A stretch of 64,000 bases of DNA from Pseudeuparius sepicola (GCA_963920635.1 OY987302.1:25023278-25087277); one strand, 5' to 3'. Shown: positions 23,563-33,559, counted from the first letter of the stretch. Translations and numbers: made by a program. The notes: generated by a model not told the origin, from the sequence alone.

Positions 23563-25657
23563 CAGGGTGTCCCGAAATTAGCCTGCCATAATTTACCAGC
23601 GTGTTTTACGACCTAAAAAAATGAAGTTCCTATAAACATGGCCTCAAAAATGCCCCCTAATGGGGCTATAGCCCCCGAAAGGGGCAGTTTCACAAACGGG
23701 TTTCTATAAATATTTCCAGAACGAACAAAGATAAAATTCTGAAATTTGGTTTGTGATGTTCCTGTGAAATTTGACATTTACCGAGGTAGCGATAGTTAGA
23801 CATTCTTAATCATAGGAATCCCAAATAGAGGGGTTCAGGAGTTAACATTACCCCAAATTTTTTTTGTATACTTTTTTCCAGATTTCTTGCATAATTATGA
23901 AAGTTGAAGGTATTCTACGAAGAAAAGGTGCTCTTGTTGAACTTCGATAGCATGCATCGTTTTCGAGTAAACTCGTTTTGAAAATTTTTTGCCATGTGCC
24001 ATGAAAATGCCTATTAGAAATTAGCCTGCCATAATCTACCACCACGTTTTTTGATACAAAAAAATGAAAAAAGTTCGTATAAACATGGCCTCAAAAAAGT
24101 CCCCTAAGAGGGCTATAGCCCCTGAAATGGACACTTTGGCAAACGGTTTTTTCTAAATATTTCCAGAACGAACAAAGATAAAAGATAAAATTATGAAATT
24201 TGGTGTGTGATATATCTGTGAGATTTGACGTTTACCGAGGTAGAGAGAGTTTGACATTCTTCATCATAAGCGTCCCAAATGAGGTGGGTCAAGGGGTTAA
24301 AAATATCCCAAAATTTTTTCTGCGCTTTTTTTCATGGTTTATTCTCCTAGGTATAGTAAAATTATTTTAAGAAGTCCTTACTGGGACTGTCAAATGGTAA
24401 TTTCGCCATCCTAAGTTGGCATCAATGCAGCAAAACATGCAACCGGGCACAGAATAGCCACGCTATTCTGTGAACCGGGTCATAAGTCCAGGTCAGTAGC
24501 GAGCCCATTTGCACAATGAATAACTACTAATAACACGAACAAGAACAACACAGATAACGGTAAAACCCATGAAACGTCCAATACCCGCGGCGAATATTTT
24601 CACTGCCCAAAGTTTGAACCCTTTTGAACGATCCGGAAAACCTTCACTGTCACTTTCACAACACCGAAACAAAATTTGCCTGAGTCCGCCCCATAGACGC
24701 TGGCGCAAGTGGCTGATTTTAACAAAATACCAAAATGAAAGTGTTTCCATGACGTTTGAAATTATTATTAAAATGAGTTGTAGTCATAGTTATTTTTATT
24801 TGTAGAGGTATAATCGTGATTGCAATAGGTTTTTTTATTTTATTATGTTCTTTTTTCGTATCACTTGGGTAACTTTTCACATCATAAATCAATGAGTGAC
24901 GTCATTAACTGGGTGAAACACATATACCATTGTTATACCGATCGTTAACAGAAAATTCCTAGGGATTTTGTGGAGACTGTCATCTGACAAAATCGGGACT
25001 TCTTACAGTAATCGGGGTATATGTCACATACCAAATTTCAGAATTTTATCTTTGCTCGTTCTGGAAATATTTAGAAAAACCGTTTGCCAAAGTGTCCATT
25101 TCGGGAGCTATAGCCCTCTTAGGGGGCATGTTTATAGGAACTTTTTCATTTTTTTGGGTCGCAGAACACGCTGGTAAAATATGGCAGGCTAATTTCTAAT
25201 ACGAATTTTCATGGCCCTCTGCAAAAAAATTTCAATACGATTTTACTCAAAAACGGTGCACGCTATCAAAGTTCAACAAGAGCACCTTTTTTTCGTAGAA
25301 TACCCTGAAATTTTATAATTACGCAACAAATTTGGGGAAAAAGGACACACAAAATATTTAGGGTATTTTTAACCCCTTAACCCCCCATTTAGGACGCCTA
25401 TGATTAAGAATGTCTAACTATCGCTACCCCGTTAAATGTCAAATCTCACAGGTACATCACATACCAAATTTCAGAATGTTATCTTTGTTCGTTCTGGAAA
25501 AATTTGGAAAAAACCGTTTGTCAAACTGCCCCTTTTCGGGGCTATAATAGCCCCATTAGGGGGAATTTTTAAGACCATCTTTATAGGAACTTTTTTCATT
25601 TTTTTAGGTCGTAGAACACGCTGGTAAATTATGGCAGGCTAATTTCGGGACACCCTG
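23563..25657. mobile_element. TA-flanked foldback MITE with duplicated arms
   Basis: CAGGGTGTCCCGAAATTAGC starts at 23563 and its inverted copy ends CACCCTG at 25657; TA flanks both. Each arm is itself a head-to-tail repeat. The motif ATTAGCCTGCCATAAT recurs at 23578 and 24018 on the left, and inverted near 25180 and 25635 on the right. In both arms the second unit is shorter. The ~600-bp centre (24340-24950) has no recognisable gene. Confidence 0.7.
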
Positions 25658-26215
25658 TATACCTGGAAGGATATGAAAATAATCTTTTCCTCAACTATAA
25701 TAATATAAAATATAACGCGAAGGGATTTTGAGAATCTCCAGGGGGGGGCACGTGCAAAGGGTGCAAAGTGACAAGATTTGAATTTTGCGATTTTTAGTGA
25801 GAACGGTGCATTTTATGGGGAAAGTGCAAGAGAGGTAAAATGTTCTAAAATGTTTGGGGATCTACAGGTTGTCTATAAAGTTTGGGCTTACCGCACCGAT
25901 AAAAAGTTTTGACGCAAAAACCAAAATGAGTCGCCTAAAAAACAAACACTATGTATACCAGGGGGGTCTATTTAAAGGTGGTTGATGGGTATTATTGAGT
26001 GTATAGTGTGTACAAAATTTTAGGGCGATCCGTTAAATGGGTCTAAAGTTATTTGAGAAAAAGTGCTTTCGTGGGGCCTCCTTCGAGGACCCGTAGCTCC
26101 GCAGGGGGGTCCAATAGAAACACTTTCAATGCGCAAAAATCTTCATAATTTCTCGAGAGGAATCTCCCATTAAGCCATGTATAGAGAATTATAGGACACC
26201 GTGTATTAATTTCAT

Positions 26216-26719
26216 TTTGTAAGTACTGGCCTTAGGTTTTGATAACATAACACAGTATTTTCCAATTAATTGTTGTTACGCTGCTGTGTGAAATGAGCCA
26301 GTGCAGGTGAGTTTTCTCGGTATTATTTACAAACTACTTCCTATAATTCTCCGCCTTCAAATTTTGTATGAACTGTACCTACTGTGGGAAAATGGCATGG
26401 CAGACTCTTAATCACCATAAATACAGTGTCCGCCAAAAAGTTGGAATCATAAGGGAATCTAATACTGGCCCAATGATTTGCCGGCTGTTTTGTGTTTGCT
26501 GGTAAACGATCTAATAAATGAACGATTCGGAGCAAGACGAGCAATCTCAGGTATCTACAGAACGCACTGAGTCTCTGACCAGTTTGGAAGTTTCTATTGT
26601 AACAGACCCATCAACGGTTAACTAGTTCTTTTAGTTCAGAACCACAGTTCGGGATCGCTCCGCCAACGCGGAATAATATTAACTATTTGTGGCATATATT
26701 AAGTTTGTTCGGTGTTGCT
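26216..26719. other. no gene seen
   Basis: Unique-looking AT-rich sequence between two MITEs. Short frames here are not supported by any motif. Confidence 0.4.
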
Positions 26720-26728
26720 GCACTGAGT

Positions 26729-27797
26729 CAAGGTTAGTGGAGAGAAGGTTGAACGGTAACTTTTCGGTTCATGCGATGACGTCACATATGTATATCGTGC
26801 GCATATAATATTAGCTTGTACAGACTGAGTCATTTTCGATGGTTTTATGGGGTATCTGCGTTATTTGTATAGATAGAAAAAAACAAGGTAGGTGTTCATG
26901 AGTTAATTTTTTTAGATATTTACGATGCTCAAAACAGATCTCTGATATCTCCAATACTTTAGGAGATACAGGGCGTTTTTGAAATTTTTGCTATTTTTTA
27001 CAATTACCATAGCTCATTTGTTTTTAAACCTATATATTTCGTTGAAAACGCTTGCTACGCACTTTTTTACGTAGAATCCATTGGAGTAAACAGTTTTTCT
27101 AAAAAATAGTTATTTTACCTACCAAGGCACTGAAGTTCAACGTAATAATTCAACTTCAGTGCCTTGGTACATAAATAACTATTTTATAGAAAAACTGTTT
27201 ACTCCAATGGATTCTACGTAAAAAAGTGCGTTTAAAGCGTTTTCTACGAAATATATAGGTTTAAAAACAAATGAGCTATGATAATTGCAAAAAATTCAAA
27301 AACGCCCTGTATCTCCTAATGTATTGGAGATATCAGAGATCTGTTTTGAGGATCGTAAATATCTCAAAAAATTAACTCATGAACACCTACCTTGTTTTTT
27401 TTTCTATCTATACAAATAACGGAGATACCCCATAAAACCATCGAAAATGACTCAGTCTGTACGTGGCTTGTACGCCTGCAAGGTTAGTGAAGAGCTAAAT
27501 ATCAGGAGAATAATATCTAATTATTTGTTTTACAACACACCTGCATGATTTTTATGTTTTAATTAAGGTAATACACTATAAAAACATAATATCTATAAAA
27601 CTGTCCAAAGATAGTGTAAAAATCGCCACACACGTTTAAAAAAACAAGCTAAAATCGAGGTTATTTAAATGAGCTAGAACCAGAGAACGCTAAACCATCT
27701 GCAATGTATCCATTTTATCCACATGTGACGTCACAGCCTTCCCCTCCCCGCTCGCCTCACCCGAGTTACCGTTCAACCTGTCTCTCTACTAACCTTG
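26729..27797. mobile_element. MITE with 9-bp target duplication, hosting a long palindrome
   Basis: Ends are CAAGGTTAGTGGAGAGA and, inverted, TCTCTCTACTAACCTTG; the subterminal GTTGAACGGTAAC and GTGACGTCACAT segments are also mirrored. GCACTGAGT flanks both sides (26720-26728 and 27798-27806), a perfect 9-bp duplication that suggests a Mutator-like or related element. The centre carries the separate palindrome at 26821-27459. Confidence 0.8.
26821..27459. mobile_element. near-perfect 639-bp palindromic MITE
   Basis: Two arms of about 312 bp mirror each other with a loop of about 14 bases around 27147 (CAACGTAATAATTC). Ends are CAGACTGAG...CTCAGTCTG with TA on both sides (26819-26820, 27460-27461). 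A transcript through it would make a long hairpin RNA. No coding content. Confidence 0.85.
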
Positions 27798-27833
27798 GCA
27801 CTGAGTGTAGCGAAGTGTTGACTAACGTATTAC

Positions 27834-28236
27834 CAGCGCATATAAAACAACCAGCAGTCTCACTCCCCTTGGCGGGAAAATTCTGCGCCCCTGTTCGCGC
27901 AACCGCCATGTGGGAATAGATTCTGTCAAATTGGTGCAGTGTCGGGGCGATTGGGTAGTTCTTTTTTGGCTGTATGAGAAATATTACAGTGCCGTTGAGT
28001 GTGTTTTTTTGTAAATTGTGCTTTGTGCTAGTATCTGTAAATAAAGAATCCTAGGAAGGAGTCAAAGCTGCTTGTGCTTACCACACACTATATACTTTAC
28101 TAATACTACTCTGTATTTCTGAATTGATTTTCCCGACTACACCTCTGACTTCTATTCCACCAATATGGCTCAAGGTCATTGTATTTGCGGATGATTTCTC
28201 AAGAGTAAGTTATACTGCTGGTTGTTTTATGCTCTG
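27834..28236 (+). mobile_element. hAT-like MITE, copy 1 (403 bp)
   Basis: Termini are CAGCGCATATAAAACAACC and inverted GGTTGTTTTATGCTCTG. GTATTAC is duplicated at 27827-27833 and 28237-28243. The interior matches 33560-33964 almost throughout and a truncated copy at 29597-29801. CAG...CTG ends and a 7-8-bp duplication fit the hAT superfamily. Confidence 0.75.
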
Positions 28237-28239
28237 GTA

Positions 28240-29590
28240 TTACACTAAGTTACCCTACACTATTAGTGCTGTTAAGTGCAGTATAAATCAGTGTAGTTTA
28301 CTAGATTCTGTTCGTTGTTAAAGTTTAGTGTACTGAAACTTGTTCGGTATAATTTTTTCTACAATGGCAAATATATGTTCGGCTGGATCATCTTTGTCCA
28401 ATGGCTTCTATCTAACGTGAACGTTTTGTGAACTTAACCTCATTCATCGTTCGTCTGTGGAGATTAAACGGCAAAGAGATCAGAGAACTGTTTAGTATTA
28501 ACAATGATGAGTGATTATTTTAAAAATTTACAAGCGCAAAATCGAACTTAGAGGCTCAACGTTTAGTTAAATGCTGCAAATTTTCCTCCAGTATCAAATA
28601 TTTAGACATTGTGTATATTTGGTGCTTCAATAAGCTGTTATTCGAAACAACACAAAACTTTAAATCATTGAAGTCAAATATTAAGACATTTCGCGGCCCG
28701 GCCGGCATAAATCTTTCAACATGTCGTTTTTTCCGCGGGTTTTCGCGAAGTTTCGATGTTGCAAAAGGTGCAAAATAGTGTGGTGATCAGTTTGAGCTAA
28801 ATTCATCTCGATTATAACTACAAATATTGCCGTGAAAAATGAGATGTCAAAAGGAAATTTGAAATATCATTTTCTTGTTGTACGTCGGAGCACCACAAAC
28901 TAAGGTCAGATTCGTGTTCAGGTACCCCGAAAATTTCAAAAAAATCGGGGCAGACGTACACAACGCGAAAGAATTACCAAAATTTTAATATCATGCTCTT
29001 TCTTTATATTTATATTATTATTCACAAAATATTTGAGAAGTTGAGACAAACGCAAGATCATGCCAAGATCAAGGTTTAGGGCCTAAAAAAATCTGTCTAT
29101 ATACTGACGCAAGATTTCAGTGCAGAAATACAGAGTAGTATTGGTAAAGTATATAGTGTGTATCTTTAACAGTTGGCAACCCCTATTTGCGGCCACTTTT
29201 ACATAGGCAACCGTATTCCATCGAGTTTAGAAAAAAAAGCTTTAATTTGATATATGATTCATTAAGATACGTTATGAACGTATAAATTCGACAAAAATAT
29301 ACCCTTTTAGACCTGGCTGCCAAGAGCTTGCGGTGAGCAAGTGAGCAATGGCAACCCAAACTTTTAAAGATCTTTGCATATTTCTCTTTGAAATGAATTA
29401 TGTTTTTTCTTAAAAACAAGTGAACGGAACTGTTCGAAAAAATTTAATAAATTTAATTTTAATTAAAAATACTTGCGGCCATATTTTGATAGGCAACCCT
29501 GCCGAAACATATTCCTCTATTCATAATTATTAATAAAAACTGTATTTTGATTAAAAAACAGATGAACGTAGAAATCTTGCAGTGGGATCT
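28240..29590. other. gene-free stretch with dispersed repeats
   Basis: 28690-28800 (ATAAATCTTTCAACATGTCG, TTTTTTCCGCGGGTTTTCGC) resembles 36425-36495. 29118-29161 is an inverted partial copy of the hAT-like MITE's middle. A 'TGCGGCCA...TAGGCAACC' module occurs near 29190 and 29476. No gene. Confidence 0.5.
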
Positions 29591-29596
29591 TGGACT

Positions 29597-29801
29597 AAAA
29601 GAATCCCAGGAAGAAGTCAAAGCTGCTTGTGCTTACCACATACTATATACCTACTTTACTAATACTACTTTGTATTTCTCAATTGATTTTCCAGACTTTA
29701 TACACCTCTGACTTCTATTCCACCAATATGGCTCAAGGTCATTGAATTTGCGGATGATTTCAAAAGAGTAAGTTAAACTGCTGGTTGTTTTATATGCGGT
29801 G
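29597..29801 (+). mobile_element. hAT-like MITE, copy 2 (5'-truncated)
   Basis: It matches the right half of the 403-bp MITE, from AGAATCCCAGGAAG through GCTGGTTGTTTTATATGC. An inverted fragment of the same family lies 435 bp upstream (29118-29161). Confidence 0.7.
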
Positions 29802-29830
29802 GTTCAACTACACTACACTTGCTGCTACTC

Positions 29831-30296
29831 CAGAGAAATGGAGTAGGGAGAACGCGCTACAAGCTGCGCGAACTGCCTAATAAAAGTGGCGGCCATATTA
29901 AACCAACTTTACTAAACTTACCGAAAAAATGATACTCCCGGAGGTCTCCTAGACTTATAATTCATTAGTCGCGGGACAAAAAACCGACTCCGATCAGGGA
30001 ACACCGGAAAGCGCGAACGTGAAGCCGTGAAAACTACGCGAAAGCCGACAACCTCCACACTCACGTTCGCGCCTCTTCGCGGGGTTTCGCGCCGCGAATG
30101 TGGAGCGGCCTTTACAGCTTGGTACTGCACACGACATTTTCCAAAAACACTCACCATTTTTCTGCTGAAAATACAACAACTATCGCTGAAAACAAACTGC
30201 AAACGTCAAACTGGGGACAATATGCCGGACATTACATTTGCCTGGAAATAGGATGCGCAATATGTCAAAGCGCGTTCTCCCTACTCCATTTCTCTG
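29831..30296. mobile_element. hAT MITE (466 bp) with 8-bp duplication
   Basis: CAGAGAAATGGAGTAGGGAG at the left is mirrored by CTCCCTACTCCATTTCTCTG at the right. Flanks are TGCTACTC (29823-29830) and TGCTACAC (30297-30304), an 8-bp duplication with one mismatch. The centre is GC-rich with CGCGAA-type palindromes. CAG...CTG ends plus 8 bp identify the hAT superfamily. Confidence 0.85.
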
Positions 30297-30299
30297 TGC

Positions 30300-30693
30300 T
30301 ACACTTGACTTTCTTCCGAGTTGGTGTAGCTAAGTGCAGTTTACGCTCGAATTCAGTGTAGCACAAAAACACGCCGAACAGAAAAGGTGTAACACTGAAA
30401 TACGCCGAACAGTAAAAGTGCTACAACAACTGCAGGAGTGTAGCTTAGGGTAGGCAGTGTAGCCACACCGAACATACCTCTATATATATATTTTTTTAAA
30501 AATTGTAAGAAAAAAGTAGTTGTCAATTGTCAAATTGTGCCTCATTATTAACACTTGAAGAGCACCGTTACGTTAATTTATTATTTAGAACAACGTTTAA
30601 TATTCAGTAAAGTTGTATTGCTAAAATAAAAAAAATGTGTGTGAGCATATATATATAGGTTTACCATTAATTCGGTATATTTTTCATTTACAG
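30300..30693 (+). promoter_or_regulatory. upstream region and probable 5' UTR of zw10
   Basis: Contains an 'ACGCCGAACAG...AAAGTG' motif twice (30371 and 30403), then AT-rich sequence. A possible initiator TCAGT occurs near 30602. A pyrimidine-rich tract ending TTTCATTTACAG abuts the ATG at 30694, so a short 5' UTR intron ending there is possible. Confidence 0.35.
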
Positions 30694-32814
30694 ATGAGTT
30701 TTCTCGCAGAAGTTTTATCAGTTGCAGAGAAAGTTGAATTAAATGAAATAAACTGCAGAGTACCAGAATTGACAACGGCAGTTGAAAGTATTAAAAGAGA
30801 AGCACAACAGTATTTAGATAATTTGCATATCAAGTTTAGGAAAAATTCTGTACAAGTTCAAAACGAATTCTTATTAAGGAGTGCTGTGAAGATCCAAGAA
30901 GACTTAGGCGAGTTGAAGAAAAATGCAGATTTGTATGCTGAAAGAGAACTTACAAAATCTAGAAATGAGTTGAAGAGATGTGTCGAAGAATTAGATACTT
31001 TGAATTATACACTTTCTGTGGTATTGACCTTACTACGTATTAACGAAAAGTTAACTGCCTTTAGTGAGCAACTACAAGCAAAGTCATACATACAATGTGT
31101 AGAAATTATGAAAAGCTTGGAAAATTGTACATTTGCTGCTCTTAGTGAAGACAGTGACCTAGCGAACATTTTTAGTGAATTTCAGTTGAATGCCCGAACA
31201 CAAAAAAATGTTCTTTATAGGGATCTAAAAAATATTTTTGAGAAAAATGTGACCATAAGTGAAAAAAATAGCTGTGTTAAACTAGTTATAAAAAAGGAAA
31301 CAGATGAATTGGAAAGTATATTAAAAGCGATGTATTATAGTAGTGAACAAGTGTCGGTGTTAAATAATCTTGCAAAGACTTTATGGAATAATGTTTTAAT
31401 TCCTGTTGTTGATACAATCACAGAGCTTGAAATTACTGAGAATAATAACAGTTATATCATGATGTTGACCATTACAGACGCTTCCAAAAGACCTGCATAT
31501 ACAGACGTGTTTTCTAAATTAAAAGGAATCTTAGACTTTTTGAATAAAAATTTAAATTTCTCTCTAAATGGCGACTTGACAACTTTGGAGTATATTGGTA
31601 ATGACATTAGGGATAATTTGGCTGAATTGATTATTAAACACTGCTTGCAAGAAACCATTCCTTCCAGTAATGAAGAACTGCAAAAATATAAAACTGTTAT
31701 TGAAGACACAACACTTTTAGAAAATGCTCTATTTGAGTGTAAAATATTTAATACAGATACTCTCTCACTTCTTGAATATGCGAACAATGTTGACATCCAT
31801 TTTATCAATAAAAAGTGCCAAGAACATTTGGTTGCGGCGGAGAATATTATGAAGAAAGATCTGCATAATATGGAAGAAGTTGGTTTAGCATTTGATAGCA
31901 ATGATCCATTACAAAGTGATATTGATAGTTTTCTCCGATGTTCAATATCAAAGAATACACAAGAATTAATAGAATTTGCTGAAGGGATTTTACAGAAAAC
32001 CGCAACTGCTTCAGATGTATGTGCAGGTAGATTGTTTTGTACTGTTCAGAATATATTTACAAAATACAGCAATTTCGTACCAGAATACCATAAAAAATTA
32101 CTGCACACGATCCCACAGCAAGTTGCGTTATTTTATAATAACTGCAATTACATTTCCTACACTCTTATGTTGTGGGATAAATTGTATTGTACCAAACTTG
32201 AGCAAACACTTGGTAGTTGTTCTTTTGCAACAGAAATATCAGTTTTGCAGAATATAGGCTCAAAACATTTTGAGACATGTGTTGAAAACCAAGTGAAGCA
32301 GATAAAAGATATCATGAAAGATGCAGCGATGGAAGGGACTACAATTGAAAGTCTACAGCCCACTACAGAAAAATGTGTGAGGCAATGCTTAAGGCAGATG
32401 GAACTTTTGAAGACTGTGTGGGGTAAAGTTCTCTCTTACAAAATCTATAACAAAGCTGTTGGAGTTATATTTAATGCTCTCAGTACAAACATACTAGAGT
32501 CTGTGATCAAATTTGAAGACATTTCATCTCAGGCAGCACAACAACTAGTTGACATAATTAAACTTGTTCTTAGTCGAGGACCCAAATTGTTTACTGATGC
32601 AAGGGAAGTGAGCTTATTTGTTTCATCTTGGTATAAATTGAGTGAGTTAAACTTTGCCTTAAGTTCAAATCTTATAGATATAAGTGAGCGATGGGCCAGT
32701 GGAAAAGGGCCTTTAGCTTTACAATTTACTTCAACAGAATTAAAGCAACTTGTAAGAGCCCTATTTCAAAACACCGATCGAAGAGCTGTGGTATTAGCAA
32801 AAATTCAAGATTAG
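30694..32814 (+). CDS. zw10: ZW10, RZZ kinetochore / NRZ tethering complex subunit
   Basis: ZW10 recruits dynein-dynactin and the checkpoint proteins to kinetochores in the Rod-Zw10-Zwilch complex. In interphase it acts in the ER-associated NRZ tether for Golgi-to-ER vesicles. The 706-residue product starts at the first ATG (MSFLAEVLSVAEKVELNEIN); the open frame extends 19 codons further up but only from a GTG. The N-terminal ~130 residues are long heptad-rich helices, as in the family. The middle has the WNNVLIPV and LFTDAREVSLFVSSWYKL helices. The C-terminus ends TELKQLVRALFQNTDRRAVVLAKIQD, the most conserved ZW10 signature. Length is close to that of the fly protein (about 720). No internal stop and no intron is seen, which suggests either a compact gene or an old retrocopy; the intact frame and 3' poly(A) signal favour a working gene. 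Confidence 0.92.
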   Translation: MSFLAEVLSVAEKVELNEINCRVPELTTAVESIKREAQQYLDNLHIKFRKNSVQVQNEFLLRSAVKIQEDLGELKKNADLYAERELTKSRNELKRCVEELDTLNYTLSVVLTLLRINEKLTAFSEQLQAKSYIQCVEIMKSLENCTFAALSEDSDLANIFSEFQLNARTQKNVLYRDLKNIFEKNVTISEKNSCVKLVIKKETDELESILKAMYYSSEQVSVLNNLAKTLWNNVLIPVVDTITELEITENNNSYIMMLTITDASKRPAYTDVFSKLKGILDFLNKNLNFSLNGDLTTLEYIGNDIRDNLAELIIKHCLQETIPSSNEELQKYKTVIEDTTLLENALFECKIFNTDTLSLLEYANNVDIHFINKKCQEHLVAAENIMKKDLHNMEEVGLAFDSNDPLQSDIDSFLRCSISKNTQELIEFAEGILQKTATASDVCAGRLFCTVQNIFTKYSNFVPEYHKKLLHTIPQQVALFYNNCNYISYTLMLWDKLYCTKLEQTLGSCSFATEISVLQNIGSKHFETCVENQVKQIKDIMKDAAMEGTTIESLQPTTEKCVRQCLRQMELLKTVWGKVLSYKIYNKAVGVIFNALSTNILESVIKFEDISSQAAQQLVDIIKLVLSRGPKLFTDAREVSLFVSSWYKLSELNFALSSNLIDISERWASGKGPLALQFTSTELKQLVRALFQNTDRRAVVLAKIQD

Positions 32815-32950
32815 ATATTTGAAATATTTATAGAGGCCTCTGAGAAAGCATCTGGTGCTGACATTATTATGTAATATATATATTTTTTAGCAATGCTATC
32901 TCTTCCAAAACCAAGTATATATATTATATAACATCCAATCATTATTTAGA

Positions 32951-32956
32951 AATAAA
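32951..32956 (+). terminator. poly(A) signal of zw10
   Basis: AATAAA lies 137 bases after the stop codon. The minus-strand neighbour's AATAAA signals are at 32981-32986 and 32993-32998, so the two transcripts end tail-to-tail and may overlap by a few tens of bases. Confidence 0.6.
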
Positions 32957-32980
32957 AATGAAATTAAAAATCTACGAATG

Positions 32981-32998
32981 TTTATTCCGAGGTTTATT
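32981..32998 (-). terminator. poly(A) signals of the microprotein transcript
   Basis: TTTATT on the plus strand (AATAAA on the minus) occurs at 32981-32986 and 32993-32998, about 45-60 bases after the stop of the second small frame. Confidence 0.5.
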
Positions 32999-33039
32999 CT
33001 TGTTCAATACACTGCTATCAACATTTTTTGTAATTTTTT

Positions 33040-33237
33040 TCATCCCCTTTGGACTGCTTCTTTATCATACAAAAAATTGGCACACTTGCCAGCTTCTTCC
33101 AATTTCCTTCGAGCGGCCCATGGTTTGTACGCAAAATTATATATTCCGATAAAGCTGCATAAAAATAAAGCTCCAGCTGATATCAAGTATTTCGGTTTTC
33201 CTTTCTGTTTAGCGACCCAATCGGAATATCCAACCAT
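33040..33237 (-). CDS. unrecognised 65-aa single-pass membrane microprotein (second cistron)
   Basis: The frame starts MVGYSDWVAKQKGKPKYLIS and ends LYDKEAVQRG. A hydrophobic segment covers about residues 17-37 (YLISAGALFLCSFIGIYNFA), followed by a basic/acidic helix with AARRKLEEAGKCANFLY. A short basic N-terminus, one membrane span and a charged C-terminal helix are typical of small inner-mitochondrial-membrane or ER proteins; I cannot assign a family. Its ATG has a strong context (A at -3, G at +4) and lies 31 bases after the stop of the PIGBOS1-like frame on the same strand, with poly(A) signals just downstream. This suggests one dicistronic mRNA. An independent transcript is possible. 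Confidence 0.7.
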   Translation of the reverse strand: MVGYSDWVAKQKGKPKYLISAGALFLCSFIGIYNFAYKPWAARRKLEEAGKCANFLYDKEAVQRG

Positions 33238-33268
33238 AGTTTTCTAATTAAAGGTCTAATGTAAGTAA

Positions 33269-33427
33269 CTAGACTTTAGAATCAGAACTATCATCTGGTA
33301 TTGGAATTGAATCGGTTGTTGTAAATACTGGTTTCCAAATGTAAATCCCACCAAGAATTCCAATAATAGTACCTAAAATTATCTCAAATCCAGTTAGCGA
33401 TCGTGGTTTTCTTATTCTAAATTTCAT
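33269..33427 (-). CDS. PIGBOS1-like 52-aa mitochondrial-membrane microprotein (first cistron)
   Basis: The frame begins MKFRIRKPRSLTGFEIILGT at 33427 and stops at 33269. After a basic N-terminus, residues 14-31 form one membrane span, IILGTIIGILGGIYIWKPVF covering its core, followed by an acidic, Ser/Asp-rich tail (IPIPDDSSDSKV). The 'F..xxLxTxxGIxGGxYIxxPVF' layout is that of PIGBOS1, a vertebrate outer-mitochondrial-membrane microprotein that contacts the ER and tunes the unfolded protein response. Length (52 versus 54) also fits. The start context is only moderate (G at -3, A at +4), which would favour some ribosomes reaching the second cistron. A functional equivalence in insects is inferred from the motif alone. 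Confidence 0.72.
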   Translation of the reverse strand: MKFRIRKPRSLTGFEIILGTIIGILGGIYIWKPVFTTTDSIPIPDDSSDSKV

Positions 33428-33559
33428 AGCTATTTACAATCAGAAAATATAACCTCGACCTTCGTGGTTTTGGTTTTGAAAATAGATTAGCATACAGAAC
33501 ACCAGGGTCAGCAATTCTTTGGTAGTAACCTCGATTTTCTGTATCGGTGTCGGTAAAAA

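Larger units (their letters stand above)
21871..26203. mobile_element. TA-inserting (mariner-type) element with ~415-bp TIRs, hosting two nested MITEs
   Basis: CAGGGTGTCCCGTAATTCTC at 21871 is matched inverted by sequence ending GGACACCGTG at 26203, with TA on both sides (21869-21870, 26204-26205). The inverted arms run to about 22283 and from about 25795. Just inside the left arm is a transposase C-terminal piece. Two further MITEs lie inside, at 22478-23256 and 23563-25657. Subtracting them gives an original length near 1.4 kb. Confidence 0.75.

Noticed and set aside
29918..30361. Overlapping frames on both strands near 30 kb
   Set aside because: They fall in the GC-rich core of a hAT MITE with defined ends and duplication.
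30637..30693. N-terminal 19 codons before the zw10 ATG
   Set aside because: They start with GTG, not ATG, and include a likely pyrimidine tract and acceptor; not part of the conserved protein.
31452..31901. 149-aa minus-strand frame inside zw10
   Set aside because: Fully antisense to a well-supported coding region; no independent motif.
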